64,000 nt of DNA from Coprococcus sp. (GTDB taxonomy: Bacteria; Bacillota; Clostridia; Lachnospirales; Lachnospiraceae). Positions within the stretch are counted from its first letter, which is position 1. Every line of letters starts with the position of its first letter. Position numbers and translations under genes: made by a program. Under the pieces are notes generated by a model. The model searched no databases. It was not told where the DNA came from and saw only the letters and a program-made list of their open reading frames with translations. The stretch is from NCBI GenBank assembly GCA_017935345.1, contig JAGBHU010000030.1, forward strand, positions 34,827-98,826. Reading direction: 5' to 3'. Below are positions 1 to 8,281 of the stretch, in pieces.

Positions 1-594
1 GATACAAACAGCGGTGAAATATTGCTTAACGGAAAAAATGTAAAGGAATACAATCTTCATTCTTACCGGAAACTGTTTGCAGTAGTATTTCAAAACTTCC
101 AACCAATAGCAGCCACAATAGCAGAGAATATTGTAATGGATAATAAGCCATACGATAAGGCGAGGGTTGAGGAAGCATTAATAAAGAGCGGATTTGAAAA
201 ACGCCTGAAGACACTGGAACGGGGAATTGAAACACAGTTAACCCGTGAATTCGATGATAATGGTGTGAATCTATCCGGAGGCGAAGAGCAGAAGGTTGCC
301 TTAGCTCGTGTTTTTTATAGTAATAGTCCTGTTATCATATTGGATGAGCCATCAAGTGCTATGGATCCTATCAGTGAATATAATATGTATAAGAACTTAA
401 CATCCTATACGAAAGACAAAACATTAATTTTTATATCTCACAGATTGTCTACAACGAAATTAGCAGACAGAATCATTATGCTTGAGAATGGAAGAATTAT
501 TGAGCAGGGAACCCATAATCAGCTTATACAGCGTAATGGGAAATATGCAGAGATGTTTGAAGTTCAATCAAGTAAATATGAGTATAGAGAATAA
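1..594 (+). CDS. ABC exporter ATP-binding domain, C-terminal fragment (5' end outside window)
   Basis: The frame is open from base 1, so this is the end of a longer gene; Walker A lies left of the window. The visible part begins in the strand before the Q-loop (DTNSGEILLNG), then has the Q-loop (VVFQNFQP), the signature LSGGEEQK, Walker B with catalytic Glu (VIILDEPSS) and the switch His (FISHRLST). This is the C-terminal half of an ATP-binding domain of the permease-ATPase fusion (ABCB-like) exporter type, with canonical catalytic residues. It sits 86 bases before a BtrH-like gene and ahead of FkbK- and FkbH-like genes, so it is probably the exporter or resistance pump of the same natural-product cluster (inference). 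The fused permease part cannot be confirmed here. Confidence 0.88.
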   Translation, partial: DTNSGEILLNGKNVKEYNLHSYRKLFAVVFQNFQPIAATIAENIVMDNKPYDKARVEEALIKSGFEKRLKTLERGIETQLTREFDDNGVNLSGGEEQKVALARVFYSNSPVIILDEPSSAMDPISEYNMYKNLTSYTKDKTLIFISHRLSTTKLADRIIMLENGRIIEQGTHNQLIQRNGKYAEMFEVQSSKYEYRE

Positions 595-680
595 TTTGCT
601 ACAGGTGTAATATTGTGAGAAAATCAGTAATAAGAAAGGAAGATTCATACTAGTGTTTACAGGTATGATAAGCTATAAGA

Positions 681-1709
681 ATGATTAAATTGAATTTGAA
701 AAAGCCTTTAGTTGGTTCGTTTCCTGTCTATTCAGATGTATTTGCACTAATGCCAGATGGTGAGGAAGCCTTACATTGGTTATGTAACAATTTTATACAG
801 ATTAGATATTTTACAACCGTTAGTGTTATTTTCTTCGAGCAATACAGAAGCTTACTAGATACTTGTCCATTTTTAACACATTTCTCATGTAGCCGTGAGA
901 TTATTAAAAATGAGTTTCATGATATTCACAATTATGCGGAAAAGATGATTCGGCAAGAACATTATGTCTTCTTGTATGTAGACAGGTACTATATCTCTGG
1001 TTATGAAGAATACAAGGTAGAGCATCATTTGCATGAGATTTTGCTTTACGGGTTTGACGAAAAAGAAAAGATATATTATTGTGCGGATAATATAGGAGAT
1101 GGAAGGTTCGGTACACTTGAATGTAAATATGAAGAATTTGAAGCGGCATATGATGCGATTCATGATGTACCTTTTCATCAGAATGTCCATCTGCTGAGGT
1201 TAGGAAAATGGTGGGACGTGAAAGATGAACCAATCCGAATGGAGCGTATTGTAACACTGCTTGATGATTATGTTAATTCCTACTATATGAACAATCCACA
1301 AGAGCCATTTACCGAAATGAAATATGGATTCAATATACATTATGAGATTCTTCATGATCTAGAAGAAGAACATAGACATGGGGATATGGATGTCAGAGCC
1401 ATGTGTACACTATATGAACAAAAACAATTAATGACCATAAGGTTTAAATATCTGTATGAGAAAGACCCAAAAGAAGTTTATAAAATACTGGCAGAATTTT
1501 TCGAAGGACTAGAAAAGGAATATTATATAATTCGAAACTGCATTACCAGATATATAGCGATTCAGAATAGTCCAAATTCTGAGGTGAGGGATGCAGTCTA
1601 TTCTAAAATAGTGAGAAAATTTCAAAAGTGTATAGAAGATGAGAAGAAGATTTGGGAAAAGATAAAGTTTACTAAGGTTTGTGGAGCGTATGGGCTTGAC
1701 CTAAAATAA
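681..1709 (+). CDS. BtrH/C39-like protein of a natural-product cluster
   Basis: 342 residues, no signal peptide or membrane segment. The N-terminal 160 residues resemble the papain/C39-like fold of butirosin BtrH N-terminal proteins often found next to NRPS and polyketide genes: a Cys in the CPFLTHFSC region, a strand FLYVDRYYI, then a His-containing strand HEILLYGFDEKEKIYY followed by ADN. The C-terminal half is helical and charged and not recognised. BtrH moves an acyl chain from an acyl carrier protein to an amine; related proteins may release or trim peptides. An acyl-transfer role fits the downstream FkbK and FkbH pair, but the assignment is by pattern only. The Shine-Dalgarno site before ATG 681 is weak. 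The next frame is open immediately after the stop codon, which suggests one operon. Confidence 0.5.
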   Translation: MIKLNLKKPLVGSFPVYSDVFALMPDGEEALHWLCNNFIQIRYFTTVSVIFFEQYRSLLDTCPFLTHFSCSREIIKNEFHDIHNYAEKMIRQEHYVFLYVDRYYISGYEEYKVEHHLHEILLYGFDEKEKIYYCADNIGDGRFGTLECKYEEFEAAYDAIHDVPFHQNVHLLRLGKWWDVKDEPIRMERIVTLLDDYVNSYYMNNPQEPFTEMKYGFNIHYEILHDLEEEHRHGDMDVRAMCTLYEQKQLMTIRFKYLYEKDPKEVYKILAEFFEGLEKEYYIIRNCITRYIAIQNSPNSEVRDAVYSKIVRKFQKCIEDEKKIWEKIKFTKVCGAYGLDLK

Positions 1710-1755
1710 CGTGTGTGATAGAAATATCACGAATTATAAAGGCGGAGGTATGTGC

Positions 1756-2610
1756 ATGACGTTAGAAGATATAAAAAAGATTGGTGTCATTGGTGCGGGT
1801 GTGATGGGAACAGGTGTTGCACAAAGATTTGCACAGTATGGATATGAGATTATTTTAGTTGACGTTGCAGAAAATATTCTGGAATCATCTAAGAAAACCA
1901 TTGAAAGAAATGTTATGTTTCATAATATGATGAATAAGGAAAAGCTGGATCAAAAAGCAATTATAGAAAGAATACATACCCAGACATCTTATCAGGCTTT
2001 AGAGGATGCAGACATTATTATTGAGAACATACCAGAAATTATTGAGCAGAAACTAAATGTATATGAACAACTCACTAACATTACAAAGGAAGAATGTTTT
2101 TATCTAGTGAATACATCCTGTATACCTATAAAGAGAATAGCAGATGTGGTAAAACAACCAGAAAAAGTAATTGGTGTTCATTTTATGAATCCAGTACCAT
2201 TACAGAACTTTGCTGAAGTAATTAAGACATCATTAATAAGTGAAGGCAGTCTGAATTTAATAAGTGAATTTCTAAAACAGGTAAAGATTGATTGCACAGC
2301 AGTTAACGACAGTCCAGGATTTGTTTCCAACAGATTGTCACATCTGTTTATGAATGAAGCCGCTAACTTGGTAATGGAAGGGATAGCAACACCTGAACAG
2401 GTAGATATGATATTTACAAGAGGATTTCATCATGAAATCGGTCCATTATATACTGCAGATTTAATCGGCATCGATACGGTAGTGAATTCTCTAGATGTAT
2501 TGTATGAATGTTATAAAGAAGATAAATATAAATGTTCTCAATATATGAGAGATATGGTTGAAAATGGTGAACTAGGCAGAAAGACCGGAAAAGGTTTTTT
2601 CAAATATTAG
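1756..2610 (+). CDS. 3-hydroxyacyl-CoA dehydrogenase family, FkbK-like
   Basis: 284 residues. The frame is open from 1711, but GGCGGAGG at 1741-1748 is correctly spaced only for ATG 1756, giving MTLEDIKKIGVIGAG. Shows the Rossmann NAD site GVIGAGVMGTG at the start, an acidic residue ending beta-2 (ILVD), the NTSCIPI and HFMNPVPL segments of the 3-hydroxyacyl-CoA dehydrogenase family, and the C-terminal helical domain ending in GRKTGKGFFKY. In butyrate metabolism this family makes or oxidises 3-hydroxybutyryl-CoA, but here it lies 19 bases before an FkbH homologue. In the FK520/ansamitocin-type pathway an FkbK dehydrogenase oxidises glyceryl-ACP made by FkbH, so that role is preferred (inference from neighbourhood). 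No carrier protein is visible within the window. Confidence 0.8.
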   Translation: MTLEDIKKIGVIGAGVMGTGVAQRFAQYGYEIILVDVAENILESSKKTIERNVMFHNMMNKEKLDQKAIIERIHTQTSYQALEDADIIIENIPEIIEQKLNVYEQLTNITKEECFYLVNTSCIPIKRIADVVKQPEKVIGVHFMNPVPLQNFAEVIKTSLISEGSLNLISEFLKQVKIDCTAVNDSPGFVSNRLSHLFMNEAANLVMEGIATPEQVDMIFTRGFHHEIGPLYTADLIGIDTVVNSLDVLYECYKEDKYKCSQYMRDMVENGELGRKTGKGFFKY

Positions 2611-2629
2611 AAGGGTTAGGTCTATAGAA

Positions 2630-3658
2630 ATGAGTGGAGAAAAAATTAAGTGTGTTGTGTGGGATTTAGACAATACCTTATGGGATGGCATACTTGCAGA
2701 AACAGATGATGTTAAGCTAAAGAGTAATGTAACAGAAATTATAAAAGAGCTGGACAGACGTGGGATATTACAATCCATAAGCAGTAAAAACGAATATGAT
2801 ATTGCAATGAAGAAATTGAGGGATTATAAATTGGAAAAGTACTTTTTATATTCTCAGATTAATTGGAATTCAAAAGCAGAATCCATTGAAAAGATAGCGA
2901 CTTCATTCAATTTTAGTCTAGATGCATTTGCGTTTGTAGATGACCAGCAGTTTGAACGGGATGAAGTATCATTTCAGCATCCGGAAGTATTGTGTATCGA
3001 TGCAGTCTGTATGAGTGAAATCCTTGAGATGGACAGATTTATGCCTAAATATGTAACAGAGGATTCTAAGAACAGACGACTGCTTTATATGCATGACATT
3101 GTCAGAAATGAAAAAGAAAAGGATTTTATAGGACCAAAAGAAGATTTCCTTAGGACACTGGATATGAAGTTTACAATATCAAGAGCAAAAGTAGAAGACT
3201 TAAAGAGAGTAGAAGAGTTAACTGTCCGAACACATCAATTAAATTCAACTGGAACAATATACTCCTTTGATGAGTTGTCAGAAATGATTCACTCAGACAA
3301 TTTTATGGTTCTGGTTGCACAGCTTGAAGATGTTTACGGAACTTATGGAAAAATAGGTCTTTGTGTCATAGAAGAAAAGGAAGACATCTGGGACATTAAG
3401 CTGTTGCTTATGTCCTGTAGAGTAATGTCAAAAGGCGTTGGTTCTGTATTAATGAATTATATTGCAAAAAAAGCAAAGAAAAAGAACAAACGTATTCTTG
3501 CAGATTTTATTTCCACAGATAGAAATCGAATTATGTACATAACATACAGATTTAACGGATTTAAAGAATTATCAAACGATAATGGCAAGATTACTTTTGA
3601 GGCAGACCTTAGCATCGATAAAAAATATCCAAATTATATTACAGTTATAGAAGAATAG
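2630..3658 (+). CDS. FkbH-like HAD + GNAT glyceryltransferase/phosphatase
   Basis: 342 residues. Residues 7-150 form a HAD-type domain with motif I VVWDLDNTLWDG and the SSKNEYD segment that corresponds to SKN in FkbH. Residues about 175-340 form a GNAT-like acyltransferase domain with LLLMSCRVMSKGVGSVLM, matching the conserved SCR motif of FkbH proteins. FkbH enzymes take 1,3-bisphosphoglycerate, dephosphorylate it and load a D-glyceryl group onto an acyl carrier protein, the first step to hydroxy- or methoxymalonyl extender units. The two-domain order and length fit a stand-alone FkbH. It follows the FkbK-like gene closely (weak AAGGGTTAGG site at 2611) and is the last gene of the A+T-rich block. 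The partner ACP and any synthase must lie left of the window, or act in trans. Confidence 0.85.
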   Translation: MSGEKIKCVVWDLDNTLWDGILAETDDVKLKSNVTEIIKELDRRGILQSISSKNEYDIAMKKLRDYKLEKYFLYSQINWNSKAESIEKIATSFNFSLDAFAFVDDQQFERDEVSFQHPEVLCIDAVCMSEILEMDRFMPKYVTEDSKNRRLLYMHDIVRNEKEKDFIGPKEDFLRTLDMKFTISRAKVEDLKRVEELTVRTHQLNSTGTIYSFDELSEMIHSDNFMVLVAQLEDVYGTYGKIGLCVIEEKEDIWDIKLLLMSCRVMSKGVGSVLMNYIAKKAKKKNKRILADFISTDRNRIMYITYRFNGFKELSNDNGKITFEADLSIDKKYPNYITVIEE

Positions 3659-3709
3659 TAAACATAAAAGATATGCTACATATATAAGTTTATTCATCAA
3701 AACTCTTCC

Positions 3710-3766
3710 TTGACATCTGTCTTTATCACAGGTAAAATTCTATTTGTGTTTAGACGCTTTAAAGCG
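3710..3766 (+). promoter_or_regulatory. Promoter and 12-bp palindrome before the CoA ligase gene
   Basis: TTGACA at 3710-3715, a 17-base spacer, then TAAAAT at 3733-3738: a strong sigma-A-type promoter. CGCTTTAAAGCG at 3755-3766 is a perfect palindrome just after the expected transcription start and could be an operator. Having its own promoter, the CoA ligase gene is probably not part of the FkbH operon. Confidence 0.7.
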
Positions 3767-3803
3767 GTTTAGTAAGTAGTTTAGAAGTATGGAGGAGTTA
3801 CGG

Positions 3804-5129
3804 ATGAGACAGAAGAAAATTCATTACATCTATAATAAAGAGATGGAATGTATGGATTTTGAAGAAAGAAAGAAGCTTCAGGGGGAGAGATTAAGAAAGA
3901 CAGTTGAGCTTGAGTATGCAAAAGTTCCTGTTTATAGAGAGAGAATGGATGCAGCAGGAGTAAAACCTGAGGATATTCATTCAATAGAAGATATCGTAAA
4001 GCTCCCATTTATGGAGAAAACAGATTTAAGAGACCAGTTCCCATATGGACTTTTTGCAGCAGACATGAAGGATATGGTTCGTATTCAGGGGTCATCAGGT
4101 ACGACAGGGAAGCCGATTGTATCAGGCTATACCGAGAATGACATAGATGTATGGACTGAGATGGTTGCAAGAGCGATTACCGCGGCGGGCGGAAATGAGA
4201 ATGATATTGTTCAGGTTGCATATGGATATGGCTTGTTTACCGGAGGTTTGGGTGCACATCAGGGTGCTACCAAGGTAGGTGCCATGGTCATTCCGATGTC
4301 ATCAGGAAATACACAGAGACAGATTATGATGATGAAGGAATTGGGTGTCACAATGCTTTGTTGTACGCCGTCATACGCTACATATTTGGCAGAGACAATC
4401 AGGGAAATGGGTATTAAGCCGGAGGAGCTTAAGATTAAATCAGGATGCTTCGGTGCTGAGCCTTGGACAGAGGAAATGAGACAGCACCTTGAGGAGCTTC
4501 TTGATTTTGATGCTATGGATATCTATGGTCTGACTGAGATCGGCGGACCGGGTGTAGCATTTGAATGTATGGAAAAGTCTGGTATGCATATCAATGAGGA
4601 CCATGTTATTGCAGAGATTATTGACCCTGTAACATGTGAACCGTTACCTGACGGAACACCGGGAGAATTGGTGTTTACGACACTGACAAAAACAGGTACA
4701 CCAATGCTCCGATATAGAACACATGATATCTGTACACTGACTCATGGCACATGTGGCTGTGGAAGAACGACTGTTAAGATGAGCCGTATAACAGGAAGAA
4801 CAGATGATATGCTTGTTATTCGTGGTGTCAACGTATTCCCTAGCCAGATAGAGGCTGTTCTTATGGGTATTGAAGAAGCATCCGCACACTATATGCTGGT
4901 GGTAGACAGAGTAAATTCTCAGGATAAGCTGAAGGTTCAGGTAGAGCTGAAGGAAGATGTTGACATGACTGATACGGCAAAGCTTGACCAGATTGTTTCC
5001 GAGATCAAGAAGAGAATAAAAGCGATACTTCTTATCAGTGCTTCTGTTGAGCTGCTTCCACCGAAGTCCATTCCACGTTCTGAGGGAAAGGCAAAGAGAA
5101 TTATAGACAATAGAAATACAGGTTTCTAA
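3804..5129 (+). CDS. paaK: Phenylacetate-CoA ligase family adenylating enzyme
   Basis: 441 residues. GGAGG at 3791-3795 places the start at ATG 3804 rather than ATG 3789. An ANL-superfamily enzyme: the AMP/phosphate loop QGSSGTTGKPIV at about residue 94, the YGLTEIGGPGVAFEC motif, and the hinge to the C-terminal lid at ITGRTDDMLVIRGVNVFPSQIE, typical of PaaK. The enzyme makes arylacetyl-CoA plus AMP and PPi from an arylacetate and ATP, or can run in reverse to make ATP. In gut Clostridia it is often linked with indolepyruvate:ferredoxin oxidoreductase, also present here at 27058-29368, suggesting aryl-pyruvate to arylacetyl-CoA to arylacetate with ATP gain. The exact acid used cannot be read from sequence. 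Confidence 0.92.
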   Translation: MRQKKIHYIYNKEMECMDFEERKKLQGERLRKTVELEYAKVPVYRERMDAAGVKPEDIHSIEDIVKLPFMEKTDLRDQFPYGLFAADMKDMVRIQGSSGTTGKPIVSGYTENDIDVWTEMVARAITAAGGNENDIVQVAYGYGLFTGGLGAHQGATKVGAMVIPMSSGNTQRQIMMMKELGVTMLCCTPSYATYLAETIREMGIKPEELKIKSGCFGAEPWTEEMRQHLEELLDFDAMDIYGLTEIGGPGVAFECMEKSGMHINEDHVIAEIIDPVTCEPLPDGTPGELVFTTLTKTGTPMLRYRTHDICTLTHGTCGCGRTTVKMSRITGRTDDMLVIRGVNVFPSQIEAVLMGIEEASAHYMLVVDRVNSQDKLKVQVELKEDVDMTDTAKLDQIVSEIKKRIKAILLISASVELLPPKSIPRSEGKAKRIIDNRNTGF

Positions 5130-5142
5130 ATTAGCAAAGGAT

Positions 5143-5190
5143 AAAGACTCTTCCTGTCATCAATGAATTGTTATGGCGGGGGGAGTCTTT
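5143..5190 (+). terminator. Terminator-like hairpin after paaK
   Basis: AAAGACTCTTCC pairs, with two G-U pairs, with GGGGGGAGTCTTT; the only T-run is the last three bases of the stem. It lies directly after the paaK stop and separates it from the next gene. Confidence 0.6.
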
Positions 5191-5269
5191 GCTGCTCTAT
5201 GGAAAAGTTGGATAGAGTGAGGTAATCAATGACCTGCAAGGGATATTGGTATGTATGAAACAGACAGAA

Positions 5270-5349
5270 GGAATCAGGTTGTTGGAGCATGAATAACAGT
5301 ACAAGTAAAGGAATCGGGTTGTTGGAACATGAATAACAGTACAAATAAA
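5270..5349 (+). repeat. 40-bp tandem duplication covering a translation start
   Basis: Two adjacent 40-base copies (5270-5309 and 5310-5349) differ at three positions. Each contains GTTGGA, ATG and the codons for MNNSTxK. The second copy is the true start of the glycerophosphodiesterase gene. Confidence 0.9.
5289..5336 (+). other. Duplicated start forming a 15-codon upstream ORF
   Basis: The first copy of the duplicated start reads MNNSTSKGIGLLEHE and stops at TAA 5334-5336, which overlaps ATG 5329 of the real gene. Because 40 is not a multiple of three, the copy is out of frame with the gene. It may act as a translated, coupled upstream ORF or may just be a relic. Confidence 0.35.
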
Positions 5350-7131
5350 AAACTTAGGATACTATTATGGAAAAATAAATACAAACTGTTAATAACGCAA
5401 TTAGTCTTTGGTTTTCTGGCAGCTTATATATCTGTTCCTGTTATTACCAAAGGGTTTTATCTTGTTATTAAATGGTCCGGATATAGTGCCATTACCAAAG
5501 AGAATTATCTTAAGATTTTAAGAACGCCCGGAGCAATTATATATCTGTTGACTGTTCTTGCACTTGGGATGCTTATGCTGCTGCTGAATGCGGTTATGAT
5601 GGTTGTGCTTTTCGATAAAAACTGTCAGAATAACAGGTCGGGTGTAGCAGGATATATACGTCAGGTGGAAAGATATTTTGTTAAATATGTATTTTCCCCG
5701 AAAATAGTAAGCGCCTTCTATTTTATTCCGATTGGAATTGCCGTTTATATGCCGGTTATTATTTTGCTGTCGTATAATAATGCAGTCATCAGTTTTCTTG
5801 TTCATTATATAGAAAAGAGAACAGGACAACTGCTGTATTGGATTATTTTGATTGTCATATATATATTGTGTATCGTATTTACGGTATTCAGATTTCCGGT
5901 TGTCAGATGGCTTATATTGTCTGACAGAAGCTACAAAAGATCAGTGAAGGCGGCAAAACCTATATTTTCCATGTCAGTCAGGCGGTTGAAGAGTTATATA
6001 AAATGGAATATGGGCTGTTTTTTGATGAGTGTTCTTTTATATTTGGTATTAATATTTGTAAGCATATTTGTAATCAGTATCATGTCAAAGGATGATAATT
6101 TGCTGATTATATTTTATGAAGTTTATGGTGGTATCAATTCGGCTATAACAGTTCTGATTGCATTCATATGTGGCTGCCTGAATTTGGGTGCTGTTGCAGA
6201 ACTGACAAAGGGGCATCTGACAGGGTATCAGGAAATGCAGGGAGAACTTAAGAAAACCAGCCATATTACAGTCGTGGTTACTTTTTTCGTGGTTTCGGTT
6301 ATTTCCATGTTTTTCTGTATTCAGCTCATATTGGGTGGTGAAGAACTGACATATGTATCTTTAGGTCAGACATTTGTATCAGCTCATAGGGGAGAAAGCA
6401 AAAATGCGCCTGAAAATACCATCCCCGCTATAGAAATGGCAATCGAGGATGGTGCTGATTATGTTGAGATTGATGTAAGACTTACAGCAGACGGTCAGGT
6501 CATATTGATGCATGATGCGGATACGAAAAGAACCACAAACGGAAATCTGGTGGTAAAGGACAGTACCTATGAAGAACTGCTTACACTTGATGCCGGCTCA
6601 TGGTTTTCAGAGGAATATGCGGATACGAAAATACCTACGCTGGAGGAAGTAATAGAGCTGTGTAAAGGTAAAATCATGATGAATATAGAATTGAAGCCTG
6701 CCGATAATAAAGGCGAGCTGGAACAGGCGGTTGCAGGCTTGATTAGCGAATATAACATGGAAAGTCAGTGCATTGTTACTTCGTTTAATCAAAAATCAAT
6801 TCTTACAATCAAGAAAATGAATCCTGAAATTGTAACGGGATATATATACACGTTTGGATATAGTAATAATATAGAATATAAGGCGATGGATGTGCTTAGT
6901 ATCAGTTCAAGATATCTGACAAGAGATGTCGTTACAGGTGCGCATAAAAAAGGTATTATTGTTGCAGCATGGACTGTAAATGACAGTCGGGAAATGAGGC
7001 GTATGGTTGCAATTGGTGTGGATAATATCATTACTGATAATACACCACTTGCCAAAAGGATTATTTATGAAAAGAATAAAAGCGGATTTTCAGATATATG
7101 GAGATACATAGCATCCATATATACGAATTAA
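5329..7131 (+). CDS. Membrane glycerophosphodiester phosphodiesterase
   Basis: 600 residues. The first about 340 residues hold some seven to eight hydrophobic segments and match the membrane domain seen in Gram-positive membrane GDPD proteins. The remainder is a GlpQ/UgpQ-type TIM barrel: FVSAHRGESKNAPENTIPA (catalytic HRG and ENT), DYVEIDVRLTADGQVILMHDAD (metal-binding E-x-D and catalytic His), MNIELK and the C-terminal AWTVND. The domain hydrolyses glycerophosphodiesters to glycerol-3-phosphate and an alcohol; membrane-anchored forms are thought to act on lipid or teichoic-type polymers outside the cell. The start is ATG 5329 in the second copy of a 40-bp repeat; the Shine-Dalgarno sequence (GTTGGA) is weak. 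It appears monocistronic, converging on the cation transporter gene. Confidence 0.93.
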   Translation: MNNSTNKKLRILLWKNKYKLLITQLVFGFLAAYISVPVITKGFYLVIKWSGYSAITKENYLKILRTPGAIIYLLTVLALGMLMLLLNAVMMVVLFDKNCQNNRSGVAGYIRQVERYFVKYVFSPKIVSAFYFIPIGIAVYMPVIILLSYNNAVISFLVHYIEKRTGQLLYWIILIVIYILCIVFTVFRFPVVRWLILSDRSYKRSVKAAKPIFSMSVRRLKSYIKWNMGCFLMSVLLYLVLIFVSIFVISIMSKDDNLLIIFYEVYGGINSAITVLIAFICGCLNLGAVAELTKGHLTGYQEMQGELKKTSHITVVVTFFVVSVISMFFCIQLILGGEELTYVSLGQTFVSAHRGESKNAPENTIPAIEMAIEDGADYVEIDVRLTADGQVILMHDADTKRTTNGNLVVKDSTYEELLTLDAGSWFSEEYADTKIPTLEEVIELCKGKIMMNIELKPADNKGELEQAVAGLISEYNMESQCIVTSFNQKSILTIKKMNPEIVTGYIYTFGYSNNIEYKAMDVLSISSRYLTRDVVTGAHKKGIIVAAWTVNDSREMRRMVAIGVDNIITDNTPLAKRIIYEKNKSGFSDIWRYIASIYTN

Positions 7132-7167
7132 GCTGCCCCCGGTGTTATGTTAAAACCAATATCTTCA

Positions 7168-8055
7168 TTATTGATAAGGATTTACATGAACCATACAGTG
7201 CTTGACTTCAGGAAATTCCTGCTCGATGGCATTATGTACAGCCTCGGCGATATCATGGGATTTTGTAAGAGACATATTCCCGTCTACTGCGATTTCCACA
7301 TCTACATATGCTTTATTTCCAAATTGACGTGTAAGAATACTGTCAACTCTTTTTACACCCGTTTGCTGATGTACGGTCATGTGGATTGCTTTGATTGTTT
7401 CCTCGTCACAGGAAGCATCAACCATTTTGTCAAAGGCATCCTTAAAGATATCGATGGCTGCCACGGCAATAAATACACAAATGACAAGGCTGGCGATAGA
7501 GTCCATAATCGGATAACCAAGCCTTGCAGCACCGATACCGATAAGTGCACCGACAGAAGATAAGGAATCGGAACGGTGATGCCATGCATCTGCCATCAGG
7601 GCGCCTGAATGAATCTTTTTTGCTCCGGCTCTCGTGTACCAGAACATAAGCTCTTTTACAATAATTGATACGATTGCTGCAATGATTGCAAGCATACCGG
7701 GAGCAGATAATGAATGATATCTGCCGGAAATAATTGTTTTCAGTCCGTTGTACCCGATACCAAGTCCGGTCAGAAGCAGTACATCGGCAAGAATAATGGA
7801 TGCTACACATTCAAAACGTTCATGACCATATGGATGCTTGTCATCAGACTTTTTCCCTGAAACATTGATGCCGATTATGACGATGATGGTACTGAATACG
7901 TCGGAAGCGGAGTGTACGGCGTCCGATATCATGGCACTGGAATGGGCTATGATACCTGCAAATGCTTTGAAAAGTGATAATATAATATTGGCGGCAATAC
8001 TGACAGTGGATATCTTCATAGCCAGATGCTTTTCTGATGAATGATTTGATGTCAT
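7168..8055 (-). CDS. Cation diffusion facilitator family transporter
   Basis: 295 residues, start ATG 8053-8055 with AGGGGAT six bases upstream; the longer frame to 8073 lacks a site. About six membrane helices: SIAANIILSLFKAFAG (helix I), SSAMISDAVHSASDVFST with the A-site HSxSD motif in helix II, and MADAWHHRSDSLSS with the HxxxD pair in helix V. The last about 80 residues form the soluble ferredoxin-like dimer domain (RQFGNKAYVDVEIAVD...SHDIAEAVHN...VMVHVNP pattern). CDF proteins exchange Zn, Fe, Mn, Co or Cd for protons at the plasma membrane. The HSASD and HHRSD sites suggest Zn or a similar divalent ion, but specificity is uncertain. The gene stands alone, convergent with the GDPD gene. 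Confidence 0.94.
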   Translation of the reverse strand: MTSNHSSEKHLAMKISTVSIAANIILSLFKAFAGIIAHSSAMISDAVHSASDVFSTIIVIIGINVSGKKSDDKHPYGHERFECVASIILADVLLLTGLGIGYNGLKTIISGRYHSLSAPGMLAIIAAIVSIIVKELMFWYTRAGAKKIHSGALMADAWHHRSDSLSSVGALIGIGAARLGYPIMDSIASLVICVFIAVAAIDIFKDAFDKMVDASCDEETIKAIHMTVHQQTGVKRVDSILTRQFGNKAYVDVEIAVDGNMSLTKSHDIAEAVHNAIEQEFPEVKHCMVHVNPYQ

Positions 8056-8281
8056 AATAAAATCCCCTCGCATTTCACATTAAAGTTATATTTGATGATT
8101 ATAGCATATCGTATATATGTTAGTATATTATAACTTTTTTTAGTTGTGACTTAAGGGGAATGAGTTTTGAAATTTGCTTGCTTTTTTTAGGCTTTTTGTG
8201 TAAAATTTTGTATGTTATATATTTATTTATGAGAAAAGTATCTGCATGGGTGTTATATGCGGATGGAAAGGTGTTGTAAAG

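Noticed and set aside
7147..7563. Plus-strand frame of 138 codons over the CDF gene
   Set aside because: The minus-strand CDF gene has clear family motifs; the plus frame is a shadow with no site or domain.
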